Source: Amaurobius ferox | Taxonomy: Eukaryota > Arthropoda > Arachnida > Araneae > Amaurobiidae | Length of the DNA stretch: 64,000 nt | Assembly: GCA_951213105.1 (NCBI GenBank) | Contig: OX578140.1 | Location: 122,695,985 to 122,759,984, forward strand | Direction of reading: 5' to 3' | In this document: piece by piece, positions 34,926 to 45,078 of the stretch | Layout: each line of letters begins with the position of its first letter | Position numbering within the stretch: the first letter of the stretch is position 1 | Made by a program: the position numbers and the translations under genes | Notes under the pieces: model-generated | Databases searched by the model: none | Seen by the model: the letters and a program-made list of their open reading frames with translations, nothing else | Told to the model about the DNA's origin: nothing

Positions 34926-35978
34926 GTGTGTTTATCTTGTAATAAGCACTTTTCCAGAAAAGATGCCTTAGCAAGACATATGAAGATTCATTCTGACGAT
35001 GATGCCTTGACTTATCGATGTAAAGTATGCGAACGTGCATTTGTTCGTAAGGAAGACTTGGCTAGACATGCGAATATGCATTCTCCCGTTAAAGTGTTTG
35101 AATGCACTCAATGCTCCATACAGTTTACTAGACGAGATAACCTGAAGCGCCACCTGTTACTTCATCTGAAGGATGGTGTGAAATGCATGCATTGTGAACT
35201 TATATTCAGCAAGAAAAGTGATGCCCTGCGCCATCAGCGTATTGAACATGGTTCTAAAAAGAGAAAAGCTCCTGCTTTAGCCTCAACTTCTAATAAGCGC
35301 CCCAAGATTGCAGCGAAGAAGAAGAAGGGTTTAGATGTATTCTCTGTACACACTCTGGAACCTACTGAAAGTGTAGAGAGGGATCTTATGCTATGTTTTG
35401 ATGAAATTCGCCCTCAGCTATTGAAGATATTAAAAGACGAACTTGATGCATACAGATCTATTAAGTGGTATCTTATTGCGGATGTGCAATTTATTCGTGA
35501 CGTTGCAAATGGCCAACAGGTATCCAGCTCATATTTTAGAACAGATGTTGTGACAGAACTTCGTGATGATACCCCTCCCAACAATGCTGAAGAAGCTTTT
35601 TCACAAATCTTGAAGTTATTCGAAGAATTTGTCAGCCGAGGCTCTGGATGGACTTTACAAAAGATGCGAAAGATAGATGTTTTCTGTGCAAAGTATAAGC
35701 CTCTTGCGGCTTCTAGCTATATACCCTTGCCAACAAAACTTGCAGCCAAGAAAGCTTTACTCAATATTCGAAATGATGACGAGAAATGCCTGGTGTGGTG
35801 CCTATTAGCCCACAAATACTATATATCCCGTGAATATAAGCCTGAAAGAGTGTCACATTATAAAAGTTTTGAAAATGACATTAAACTTGGAGATATTCAA
35901 TACCCTATCTCAGTTGTGAAGATTCCTCAGATTGAAAAATTGAATAATATACGAATATGTATATGGATACGAAGATGA
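34926..35978 (+). CDS. C2H2 zinc-finger N-terminal part of the Polinton polymerase, right arm
   Basis: Mirror copy of 33,801-34,853 with the same four fingers and the same terminal frameshift. It differs from the left copy by a GTG in place of the first ATG and by two residues seen in translation: Leu for Phe in finger 3 (HLLLH) and Phe for Leu in finger 4 (CELIFSKK). With GTG instead of ATG it has no obvious start codon of its own, but it follows a strong splice acceptor (TCTCTTGCAG) and could be an internal exon of a longer transcript. Since the upstream sequence is the opposite arm, normal expression is doubtful. Confidence 0.8.
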   Translation: MCLSCNKHFSRKDALARHMKIHSDDDALTYRCKVCERAFVRKEDLARHANMHSPVKVFECTQCSIQFTRRDNLKRHLLLHLKDGVKCMHCELIFSKKSDALRHQRIEHGSKKRKAPALASTSNKRPKIAAKKKKGLDVFSVHTLEPTESVERDLMLCFDEIRPQLLKILKDELDAYRSIKWYLIADVQFIRDVANGQQVSSSYFRTDVVTELRDDTPPNNAEEAFSQILKLFEEFVSRGSGWTLQKMRKIDVFCAKYKPLAASSYIPLPTKLAAKKALLNIRNDDEKCLVWCLLAHKYYISREYKPERVSHYKSFENDIKLGDIQYPISVVKIPQIEKLNNIRICIWIRR

Positions 35979-35991
35979 AGATATTTTTCCT

Positions 35992-38900
35992 TTGCATATA
36001 TCCAAACGTGAAGATGAAGACTGTGTGAATCTCCTGCTGATTAGTGATGAAGATAAGCAACACTATACTCTCATAAGGAATATGTCACGCTTGCTGGGAG
36101 ATATAACTAAGCACAATGGAGCCCAATATATATGTTATAGATGTTTACATCGTTACAGTAGAGACGATCTTTTGCAAGATCATGCTCAATATTGCAAAGA
36201 ACATGCACCTCAGCGCATTAAAATGCCCTCGGAAGATCAGAAATATCTCCAATTCACGAACAAACAGTATCAGCATTCTATCCCTTTCATCATTTATGCT
36301 GACTTTGAAGCCCTGATCGTTAAAGAAGACACTACTAAACCCTCGAATATTAGATCTTACACGCATAGACTAGCGGGGCGCGGTAGCCCATTGGTTAGCG
36401 CGCTGGAGTTGCACTCGGTAGGCCCGGGTTCGATTCCAGCCACTGCCAAAACTGCCGCCGTGTTCATGCGGAGTACGATCACGTTAAACATGTGGGTCCG
36501 AAAGTCCTTCCGAGAGGTTGGTGGTAGGGGAAGGAGGGTACGGTCCCTGTGGATGCCTCCCCCACTGGGTTCCGGTCTAAATTGGGTGGCACTTCCCGAC
36601 CGTCCAAACAGTTACCTTACACCTTTCTGGTAGGTCGGACGGTCTGGGTTTCAACAACAACAACGCATAGACTAGCGATTCATGAACCTTGTGGATATGC
36701 TTATGTTATTATAGGGCCTGATGGAAAATGCCTGAAACAAGCTACTGTGTATCGAGGTATCGACCCTGTGAATCATTTTCTTAACAACTTGATAATGGAG
36801 AAACAGTATCTTGGAGAAAAATTACGTTATGTTAAACCACTACGAATGACTAAAGAGAATGAAGTTGACTTTGAAAGAGCTACCCATTGTAACGTGTGCC
36901 ATCGTGAACTGAAAACAGATCGTGTGCGTGATCACAATCACGTGACTGGAGCCTATAGAGGTGCCCTGCATAATGCCTGTAATCTTAACTATAGACAAAG
37001 TATTAATATTCCTGTAGTGTTTCATAATTTAAAAAATTATGACTCTCATCATATTATGCTGAGTTTTGGGAAATTGCAAGACCATAAAATTGATGTGATT
37101 GCCACTAATATTGAAAAATACATATCTTTTGAGATTTCAAAGAAAGAGGGGCCCCGTGTCTGTTTACAATTTATTGATAGCCTACAGTTTCTGAATGCTT
37201 CCCTGGAAAAGCTAGTTTCCAATTTAGACTTGAGTGAATTTTATATTCTCAGAGAACATTTCCCCGATATAGTACAACAGAATGCTCTTATTAGGAAAGG
37301 AGTATATCCCTATAGCTATATGACATCCTTTCAAAAATTTGATGAAAATGTACTCCCTCCCCCTTCTGCATTTCATAATGATATTAAAGGAGAAGATATT
37401 AAGAGTGAAGATTATCGGCATGCCCAAACTGTATGGGATACCTTCAACATAAAGAACTTGGGAGAATATCACGACCTGTATGTGAAAACAGATGTGCTAC
37501 TATTAGCCGATGTATTTGAGAATTTTCGAAAAATTTGCAAGAAGAACTATGATTTGGATGCCGCTCATATGATGACCGCCCCTGGACTGGCTTGGCAGGC
37601 CTCTTTGAAAATGACTGAGCAAACCCTGGAACTACTCACAGATGAAAATATGTTACTGTTTATAGAACGTGGAATCCGCGGTGGCATATGTATGATAAGT
37701 CAGCGTAGATCCGAGGCTAATAATCGTTATTTGGAAAATTACGATTCTTCTAAGCCTGATAAGCACATTATCTATCTTGATGCTAATAACCTATATGGTT
37801 GGGCCATGTCTCAACCACTGCCCTATGGTGGCTTTGAATGGATATCTACAGAAAATTTGAATGAATTCTGGATAATGAGTCTAAAGGATAATACCCAAGA
37901 GGGCTATATATTTGAAGTGGATCTGGAGTATCCTGAATCCTTACATGATTATCATAATGAATACCCTCTAGCCCCTGAAAGGGTGAAGATTGAACGAGAA
38001 ATGCTCTCCCCCTATGCTGAACGACTAGTTCAACAGTTACATCATGGACATTTTGTTAGTACTACGAAATTGGTACCCAATCTGCATGACAAGAAACATT
38101 ATATTGTTCACTATCGGAACCTTCAGCTATACCTATCATTAGGTTTAAGACTCAAGAAAATTCACAAGACCTTAAAATTTAATCAGAAGCCCTGGTTGGA
38201 GAAATACATCCAATTTAACACAGAAGAAAGAAAGAAGGCAAAGACTAATTTTGAGAAAGACTTTTTTAAATTGCTTAATAACGCTGTGTTTGGAAAAACG
38301 ATGGAGAATCTTCGAAATCGAGTGAATATTGAACTAGTGAATTCTTCAAAGCGGGCCCTGAAGGTGGTGGCATCTCCAGCTTTTAGAGCTATCAGGATTT
38401 TTAGCGAAGATCTGGTGGGTGTTGAACGTGTAAGGAATTGCATTTTAATGAACCGGCCTATATACGTTGGCTTTGCTATCTTGGAGTTATCTAAACTCCT
38501 GATGTATGAGTTTCATTATAAACATATTAAAAGCCAATATGGTGAAAAAGCTTCTCTTCTCTTCACCGATACTGATTCATTGGCTTATGAAATCCAAACT
38601 GCTGATATTTATGAAGATGTGAACCAGCATAAACACTTGTATGATTTTTCTGACTATCCCAAGGATCATCCCCTCTTCAGTGAAGACAATAAAAAGCGTA
38701 TTGGATATTTTAAAGATGAACTGAATTCAACCCCCATTCAAGAGTTTATAGGACTTAGACCTAAAATGTACTCTATTCTATCAGCTGCTGGAGAAAAGAA
38801 AAGAGCTAAAGGTGTTTCTACACATGTGGTTGCACGGAAAATTACACATAATGACTATAGACAATGCCTGTTGAGTGTTAGACCTACCATGGAAGAACAG

Positions 38901-39041
38901 ATTAGAATTGATAGTAGCCATCATAAACTATTCACTGTATGCCAGAACAAGGTGGCTTTGTCACCCATTGATGACAAAAGATATTTACTCGAGGACGGCA
39001 TTACAAGTTATGCCTACGGACATTTTAAAATAAAAAAATAA
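35992..39041 (+). pseudogene. Polinton DNA polymerase B, right-arm copy, split by a SINE
   Basis: Mirror copy of the left-arm polymerase. After Exo I (YADFEA) the frame is broken by a 287-bp SINE plus a 15-bp duplication at 36,376-36,677, in the codons for YTHRLA, about residue 127. Downstream of the SINE the frame is open again to the stop at 39,041 and keeps the EndoVII-like zinc motif, Exo II/III and all polymerase motifs. Two amino-acid differences from the left arm were seen: Glu for Lys at about residue 305 and Lys for Arg at about 647. The SINE happens to remain partly open in frame, so the apparent longer ORFs at its two edges are chimeric. Not expected to be functional. Confidence 0.92.
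36376..36662 (+). mobile_element. tRNA-derived SINE inserted in the right-arm polymerase
   Basis: The 5' head GGGCGCGGTAGCCCATTGG contains box A, and GGTTCGATTCC (36,427-36,437) is a perfect Pol III box B. A body shared with the SINEs at 44,302, 44,691 and 55,424 follows (GCCGCCGTGTTCATGCGGAG, CCTCCCCCACTGGGTTCCGG, GGTAGGTCGGACGGTCTGGG). The tail is (CAA)n. It is flanked by the 15-bp duplication ACGCATAGACTAGCG at 36,361-36,375 and 36,663-36,677. The uninterrupted site is visible in the left arm at 33,404-33,418, so the insertion occurred after the palindrome formed. Confidence 0.95.
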
Positions 39042-39104
39042 AAAAAGGAAAAAGAGAAAGAAGGAAAAAAAAAAAGAAAAAAAAGAAAAAAATAGAGATT
39101 GTGG

Positions 39105-39123
39105 CGGTGTATCCTATACACCG
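39105..39123. terminator. Hairpin downstream of the polymerase gene, right arm
   Basis: Exact mirror of 30,958-30,976, followed by AATAAA at about 39,141. Confidence 0.45.
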
Positions 39124-39280
39124 GGTGGAGGTGGGACCACAATAAAAAAATAATATATTTTTCTAACAGCATCTAATTTCTTAAAAAGACATTACTGCAT
39201 TTAAATTTTGAAATCCAAGACGAAAGGATTGGGGAAACATACCCCTTAAACCCCCGAGATTCTCGAGATTCCCATACACC

Positions 39281-39460
39281 CGATTCACGCGATTCTGCTA
39301 CTTTAAAACATCAATTCATGCGATTCTGCTACTTTAAAACACCAATTCACGCGATTCTGCTACTTTAAAATACCAATTCACGCGATTCTGCTACTTTAAA
39401 ACACCAATTCACGCGATTCTACTACTTTAAAACACCGATTCACACGATTCTGCTACTTTG
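39281..39460. repeat. 31-bp iterons (x6), right arm
   Basis: Mirror image of the left-arm iterons, with the same number of units and the same variants. Confidence 0.9.
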
Positions 39461-39481
39461 AAAACGTGTTTTTCTTAGTTT

Positions 39482-39897
39482 TTACAAGTAAAAAGTGTGT
39501 TTTTGAAAAAAATCGCAAAATGTCACATTTTTCAAAAAACGCATTTTTGGTAACACTTTTGCAAAAACGCACATTTTTTAAAAAAAAATGTAAAAGTGCG
39601 AAAACCTATGTTAATTCCCATAGAGAAAACGGCATTTTGAAAAAAAATCGCAAAATGTCACATTTTTCAAAAAACGCTTTTTTGGTAACACTTTTGCAAA
39701 AACGCACATTTTTTTTACAAAAAATACACAAAAGTGCGAAAACCCATGTTATTTCCCATAGAGAATTCAAACAATCTAAAAACCACAATTTATTTTAAAA
39801 ACGTACATTTTTGTTGTTTTTTAACGTTTTTGAAACTTTTTGTGAAAAAACGCTAAAAGTGACACTTTCTTAAAAATTCATGTTATTTCCCATAGAG
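39482..39897. repeat. Polinton subterminal repeats, right arm
   Basis: Mirror image of 30,185-30,600. A nearby A-run (39,930-39,943) is one base longer than its left counterpart, the only length difference between the arms apart from the SINE. Confidence 0.85.
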
Positions 39898-40211
39898 AAA
39901 TCCAACAACCCTCAAAATCCAACTTGTTGAAAAAAAAAAAAAAGAAAAAACTTACATTTACGAAATTTTTAAAACATTAACACTTAAAAGGGAAAAACAA
40001 TATACGTCATAAACTCCACTCTCTTCTGTGACGTCACCTTATGGAACTGTGCTGCCTCACACCGACTTCTGAGAACCCCTATGTTAAAGCATGGGACTTT
40101 ACCACCGCCTCTCTTGATGCACTCATTTTCTGGCCTCGGAGGGTTCCCCATGTTAAAGTATAGGGATTCACCGCCTCTGAAGTGCCGCTGAACTCTCCCT
40201 AATCCCCTACT

Positions 40212-40217
40212 AACACC
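40212..40217. repeat. Target site duplication, right copy (AACACC)
   Basis: Six bases immediately outside the right terminus CTAATCCCCTACT, identical to the left copy. Confidence 0.93.
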
Positions 40218-40340
40218 CTCATCAGTGCAGTGACAGAGGAGTGGGATAACCTACCTCAAAAGCTGCTGGATAATGTTGTGCAAAGCATGACACTACGTGT
40301 AGAATGTTGCATCGCACTCCACGGTGGACATATCCCATAC
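40218..40340 (+). pseudogene. Tc1-like transposase C-terminus, right of the Polinton
   Basis: Reads VTEEWDNLPQKLLDNVVQSM, then RVECCIALHGGHIPY, the typical C-terminal end of Tc1-family transposases. It is in frame with 29,815-29,870 when the Polinton and one AACACC are removed, so the two fragments are one gene interrupted by the insertion. The following bases run on without the usual stop directly after HIPY. Confidence 0.88.
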
Positions 40341-40849
40341 CGACAGCTTTCTCCAAGGTACTTGCTGTCGTTCGTATGTATTTTCCCATTTCTCCGTACA
40401 CAGCATCTAATGAACACTTTTTTCCTTTCAGATGTTTCAAAACCTTCAGCATTTTCCAGAACAATAAATGATCTTTATTCTAATGTCCGAACAGTGTAAC
40501 AACAATATTTTATGCTGCTGGGCCTCCACCCCCGCTTAATGTTGTGCTACATTGCAATTTGTGATCCATCCTTAGCAATTGTCCAGCAGTGTAATAACGG
40601 GAGGGTTTCACTCGGTTTCTCCTACAATTTATATTTTTGATTTGCACTAATGTTCTTATGTTATAATTTCGCAGTTATTAAAAACCACACATAAAATGTT
40701 CTTTTAGACTTACCCCAATAACATTACGTTACTTATATAAACATAAATTATTTTAAACAACCGTATGTTCTACACAATCAAAAGTGTACGACTGTTGTTG
40801 TTGCCTGCCCTTCATTGTCTAGCAGCAGCTAGATACTGTCCACAAGTCC
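40341..40849. other. No recognisable feature
   Basis: Possibly the 3' remainder of the Tc1 element at first, then AT-rich sequence. No ends could be defined. Confidence 0.4.
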
Positions 40850-41475
40850 TTTAAGACTCTGGAAATCCAGAGAAAGTAAGGGTCTTGAGGTAAAATCGTC
40901 TTTCGTGAGCTGCAGACAAGTCGAGTGAAGCCTGCTCGATACTACATCTGCTGCAGATTGAGTAAACCTTATATTCACGACTACAAGAAAGACCCTTTAA
41001 GTGGCCACTGACAAATCTGGATACCACCGTCCGATCTTTTCTCTCACAAGTAAGACCAAGGTAACCATCGGGGGCAGTCCGTCTGATACCAGGCATGCGT
41101 TGGGGGGACAAGCCATGTCTTTTTATCCAAATTTTTCCTTCTAGAGTAGAGCTCTAAGAAGGTAGGAGAATTATTGGAAGTCAAAGATTCCCCAGTGCCC
41201 TTCTTTGCTAGGTTATTAGCAATGTTAGTACTATCCACGTGAGAGGGCAACCACTGAAGGTGCACATCGTGGGACGAAGAAAGGCATTTAAGTTTGCTCA
41301 ATATAGAAATACTGGTCCTATCTACAACACTCATGCAATTACTCAGAGCTGAATTGAGCTTCTGCTATCGGATAAAATCCATATTTCACCTAAATTACTT
41401 TCAGGCAAGATAGCATCAAGCCCCACATCAATAGCTATTAATTCACTTCTGAAGACAGACCATGTGCGATTAAAT
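40850..41475 (-). pseudogene. LINE-type RNase H domain remnant
   Basis: The translated minus strand shows the order expected for the RNase H domain at the end of a non-LTR retrotransposon polyprotein. FRSELIAIDVGL comes first (acidic residue), then IWILSDSRSSIQLL with the central Asp, then VHLQWLPSHV and NLAKKGT. It then passes into a C-terminal tail with VVSRFVSGHLKGLS and SICSRCS. Two frames are needed to read it, and no reverse transcriptase is visible beside it. A truncated, dead copy. Confidence 0.75.
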
Positions 41476-42229
41476 GTAATCTTAATTACATTTAATCGAT
41501 TAAATGTAAAGTTAATTAATGAATTACGTAATTTTACGTTTGGGGTGGCAGCATCAGCAACCGTGCCACATAGGAACGCACAAATCTGCCATGAACAAAA
41601 AGTTTTTTTTACTTAAAATAACTAAAAACTAATTCGAATTTTAATCCTGAAGTGCCTGTGTACCAAATATCATAACCGTACGACCTTTAGATTTTTCTCT
41701 ACAGACGACACAAACAGACAGACATCTTCTTTAATTATTATAGATGGTGCAGACGTTTGGACAGATGCCCTAAATAAAGAATAATCCAAAAAACTATCTC
41801 TACAAAGGCTTTCCTTGTTGAAAATATCAATAGGTTATCGAACTTCATCAAAAGTATCACTTTGTTCCTTTTTATGTATCTCTCGCTTTTCTTCCTGACC
41901 TTTGTTAGTTCCGACTAAGGGGTAATGCTAAGGGGTGGAAGGGTTTCAAAATGAGTGACTTTTGTCTGTCGCGGTAGGGATTTTGATGCGCTTTGCACGT
42001 TGCATCTTCTACTCTGCAAATGGACCCAATGGGCTTGCTTGGACCCAATCGACTCACGCTGAACTTCAACCCACTCTTGGGAGCGACCCCATGTTTTCAA
42101 TCTGTATTTTTATCTATTTCGGCGACTCTTGCTCCGATTTTGGTGCAATTTTCACGTTTTATTTTCTTCTCAGTAATAGACCAACTCCACAAGACGTTGA
42201 ACTTGGACCCAATTTTGTTAGTTGCTACT
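41476..42229. other. Unclassified DNA
   Basis: A short inverted repeat TTACATTTAATCGATTAAATG lies at about 41,485-41,515, with GACAGACAGAC at 41,715. The second half is less AT-rich with overlapping ORFs on both strands that show no domain I recognise. Confidence 0.4.
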
Positions 42230-42510
42230 TTTGCGCCCACGGAAGAAGGGGCGATAAAAAGAACAGATGTTTTTGCTGCTGTCCCACATAATAGCTCCCC
42301 AGACGGCTACACCACGTGTGCTGGTCGTGCGCCTTTCGACAACAAATGCAGAATAGGAACGTTGCCCAGTTCTCCACACACGTATGCGGCAGTCATCAGC
42401 ACTGAGAGAGAAGCCGAATTTGTCGCTAAAGAGAACATGCTTCAAATCAGACGCTAACCGGGCTCGTTACCAATCCAGACGATTTTGCCATGTTGATGGT
42501 CCAGCAACAT
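42230..42510 (-). pseudogene. Tc1-like transposase catalytic-core fragment
   Basis: HVLFSDKFGFSLSADDCRIR, then VWRTGQRS, AFVVERRT and GVAVWGAI follow the pattern of Tc1-family transposases around the first catalytic Asp (FSDE...F, here FSDK, so the neighbouring Glu is changed). The frame is lost after GAIMWDSS. It is not part of the Tc1 copy that hosts the Polinton, because the segments come from a different part of the protein, on the opposite strand. Confidence 0.8.
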
Positions 42511-42514
42511 GGCA

Positions 42515-42640
42515 AAAGTGAATAAAGCTATGCAAAGTGAAATAAAGCTATGCAAAGTGAAATAAAGCTGCGCAAAGTGAAATAAAGCTATGCAAAGTGA
42601 AATAAAGCCTATTGCAAAGTGAAATAAAGCTATGTTTACT
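42515..42640. repeat. 20-bp tandem repeat, about 6 copies
   Basis: The unit GCAAAGTGAAATAAAGCTAT is repeated with small changes. Confidence 0.9.
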
Positions 42641-44301
42641 GTGCCATAAACATAATTTTAGGGCCCCTGCCATATGCGTAAAGTTGTGTGGGCCAATGGG
42701 GCTTCCCCCCCCCCCCTCCCTCCCAATAATTTTCCGAGGTGAGCTGAGCCGTCCCCTCCGATAGGAGGAAGCCAAAGCACTAACTTTTGACATCTCGGCT
42801 TGTAGGCCCACTGCGAGTAGGAGGTCTTCCAGAGCACGATCAGAACTTTTGCAATTTGCTTCCCTTTTGTTTCTCTATTCGATGTAAAAGAATACTAATT
42901 TATAATTAAAGCAATAATATTCATGAAATTTAAAAGTTTAGAATTTTCAATACTTACAAATCGTAGAACAAACAAAGTGAAACGTAAGGAAATGCTGTAT
43001 TTATGTTTGTTCATAAATAATATTCGACAATTTACATTAAAATGGGTGATTTAAAAAATTAATATTGGTGTAAATTTCCTTAAAACAAAATTTATAACTA
43101 CTCAAATTCACTCTGGAAGCAAAGATGAATGGATTCCATTCAGTTAGTCAGTAATGTTTTAATAAAAGTTTTAAAAAGAAGCCTGGGTATTTATTGCTTA
43201 ATCAGGCATTTTATTTAAATAATTGTTCAGTACATTCACTTACAGCTAAAGTATGCTGAAGCTAAAATGATTACTCAATACTATATTTTTCTTTGAATAT
43301 CATAAGATAATCACAAAAAATAAATTCATAATTTAACTTTCAATATGCTTATTTATTTATTTTTTTTTATTTTATTTATTTTTATTGTTGTTGTTGTAAA
43401 TTGTAAAATGATTTAAAATTAAGTTAAAATGCTAGTTGAATGTCATTCATTAACCTATTCACTATAATCTGTAGAAGTTCAGGTTTTCTAATATGGCACA
43501 TCTTATGTCCCTTTTTTTACTACCATATATTAACAAATAATAAACAATTTTGCTTAAATATAAAGTTGGAAATACCTCAGGGGCTTTGCAAATTTAATAA
43601 AGCTGTATAATAGAACTTTTTGGAATTAATATTTCATTTATATTTCCATTGAATTGAAAATGTAAGAAAGATTAAATAAGCTTTGTATTATTAAAGTAAC
43701 ATTAACTAGTATAATGAAATATGCAATGATAACTTAAAACTGTAAGTTGATTACTTTACTTTTTTCCAAGTAATTTTAACAATTTTCAATAACATAGTAA
43801 CAGTTTATTCGCTACGTTAAAAAAAATGTGCACAACCTAAATACAAATGACTTCTTAACCCATTCTTTTAAAATTTCAGCATGCTATAACCAATAATAAA
43901 AAATATACATGCAATATATTAAGATACTAAATCTTTTACATGCAATTACTTGTCAAACGGTTAAAAATATTCTATTTGATGTATGACATATTACATTTTA
44001 TATTATCATTTTACTTTCATAACTTTAATGTAGCATTTTTATTGCTACAATTTCTTACTATTGACAATATCTTTAAAAAAGAATGAATTATTTTTATCTA
44101 TGTAAATAAAATCGAAAATACATCTATCTGTCTGTCTGTGTGTTTATCTATCTCATCATCACGGTAGAACAACTGCATCGAATTTCATGAAAATTTTGTG
44201 GGTAGCCTTAAAATAGCCCCACTTAAAATTTAGTTCATGTTTCGAGTTTCTAGGACCTGGGATTATCGAGAAATAAATAAAAATCACACAATTAAACCTT
44301 C

Positions 44302-44680
44302 GACCGTGCTGAAAACACCGGTTCTCATTAGATCACCGAAGTCAAGCAGCATCAGGCGCGGTTAGTACTTGGGCGGGTGACCACCTGGGAACATCGCGTG
44401 CTGTTGGCACATTTCGGGTGCGATAGCCCGGTGGTTTGCGCGCTGGATTTGCACGCTGCCACAACTGCCGCCGTGTTCATGCGGAGTACGATCACGTTAA
44501 ACATGTGAGCGCGTAAGTCCTTCCGAGAGGTTGGTGGTAGGGGAAGGAGAGTACGGTCCCTGTGGATGCCTCCCCCACTGGGTTCCGGTCTAAATTGGGT
44601 GGCACTTCCCGGCCGTCCAAACAGTTACCGTACACCTTTCTGGTAGGTCGGACGGTCTGGGTCTCAACAACAACAACAAT
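44302..44680 (+). mobile_element. 5S/tRNA composite SINE, copy 1 of a same-site pair
   Basis: The head is a 5S rRNA sequence lacking its first dozen bases (from GACCGTGCTGAAAACACCGG to GCGTGCTGTTGGCA). It is joined to a tRNA-like piece GCGATAGCCCGGTGGTTTGC in which the box B region has been deleted. The common SINE body and (CAA)n tail follow. It is flanked by the target duplication (A)CAATTAAACCTTC. Confidence 0.92.
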
Positions 44681-44690
44681 TAAACCTTCG

Positions 44691-45078
44691 GGCCAACGGC
44701 CCTACGGTGTTGAAAACACCAGTTCTCGTTAGATCACCGAATTCAAGCAGCATCGGGCGCGGTTAGTACTTGGGTGGGTAACCACCTGGGAACACCGCGT
44801 GCTGTTGGCACATTTCGGGTGCGATAGCCCGGTGGTTTGCGCGCTGGATTTGCACGCTGCCACAACTGCCGCCGTGTTCATGCGGAGTACGATCACGTTA
44901 AACATGTGGGTCCGTCAGTCCTTCCGAGAGGTTGGTGGTAGGGGAAGAAGGGTACGGTTCCTGTGGATGCCTCCCCCACTGGGTTCTGGTCTAAATTGGG
45001 TGGCACTTCCCGGCCGACCAAACGGTTACCTTACACCGTTTTGGCAGGTCGGACGGCCTGGGTCCCAACAACAACAAC
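44691..45078 (+). mobile_element. 5S/tRNA composite SINE, copy 2 of a same-site pair
   Basis: Contains a complete 5S rRNA-like head (about 44,692-44,809) with the internal control region AAGCAGCATCGGGCGCGG and TTAGTACTTGGGTGGG, then the same tRNA-like piece without box B, body and (CAA)n tail. The same CAATTAAACCTTC word precedes and follows it, so the two SINEs share one target duplicated twice. The 5S part is pseudogenic relative to rRNA function but keeps the internal Pol III promoter. Confidence 0.92.

Larger units (their letters stand above)
29871..40211. mobile_element. Palindromic (snapback) Polinton/Maverick derivative
   Basis: The whole 10,341-bp element is one inverted repeat. The left arm is 29,871-34,856 and the right arm 34,923-40,211; the right arm is longer by a 302-bp SINE insertion plus one A in a homopolymer. 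Both outer ends begin 5'-AGTAGGGGATTAGGGAGAG, matching the 5'-AG ends known for Polintons, and a 6-bp target duplication flanks them. Each arm carries, from centre to end: a four-finger C2H2 domain, a protein-primed family B DNA polymerase, a poly-A-like tract, a hairpin, 31-bp iterons and longer subrepeats. The usual retroviral-type integrase, packaging ATPase, cysteine protease and capsid genes are missing, so mobility would depend on proteins made elsewhere. Observed arm differences are few, suggesting a young element or gene conversion. Confidence 0.93.

Noticed and set aside
29871..40211. The palindrome as an assembly or library foldback artefact
   Set aside because: The two outer flanks differ, form a single Tc1 gene when joined, and carry a 6-bp duplication. 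The arms differ by a SINE and several substitutions. Only read-level data could overturn this.
44302..45078. Functional 5S rRNA genes
   Set aside because: The 5S sequences are heads of SINEs with a shared body, (CAA)n tail and target duplications; one is truncated and both carry substitutions.
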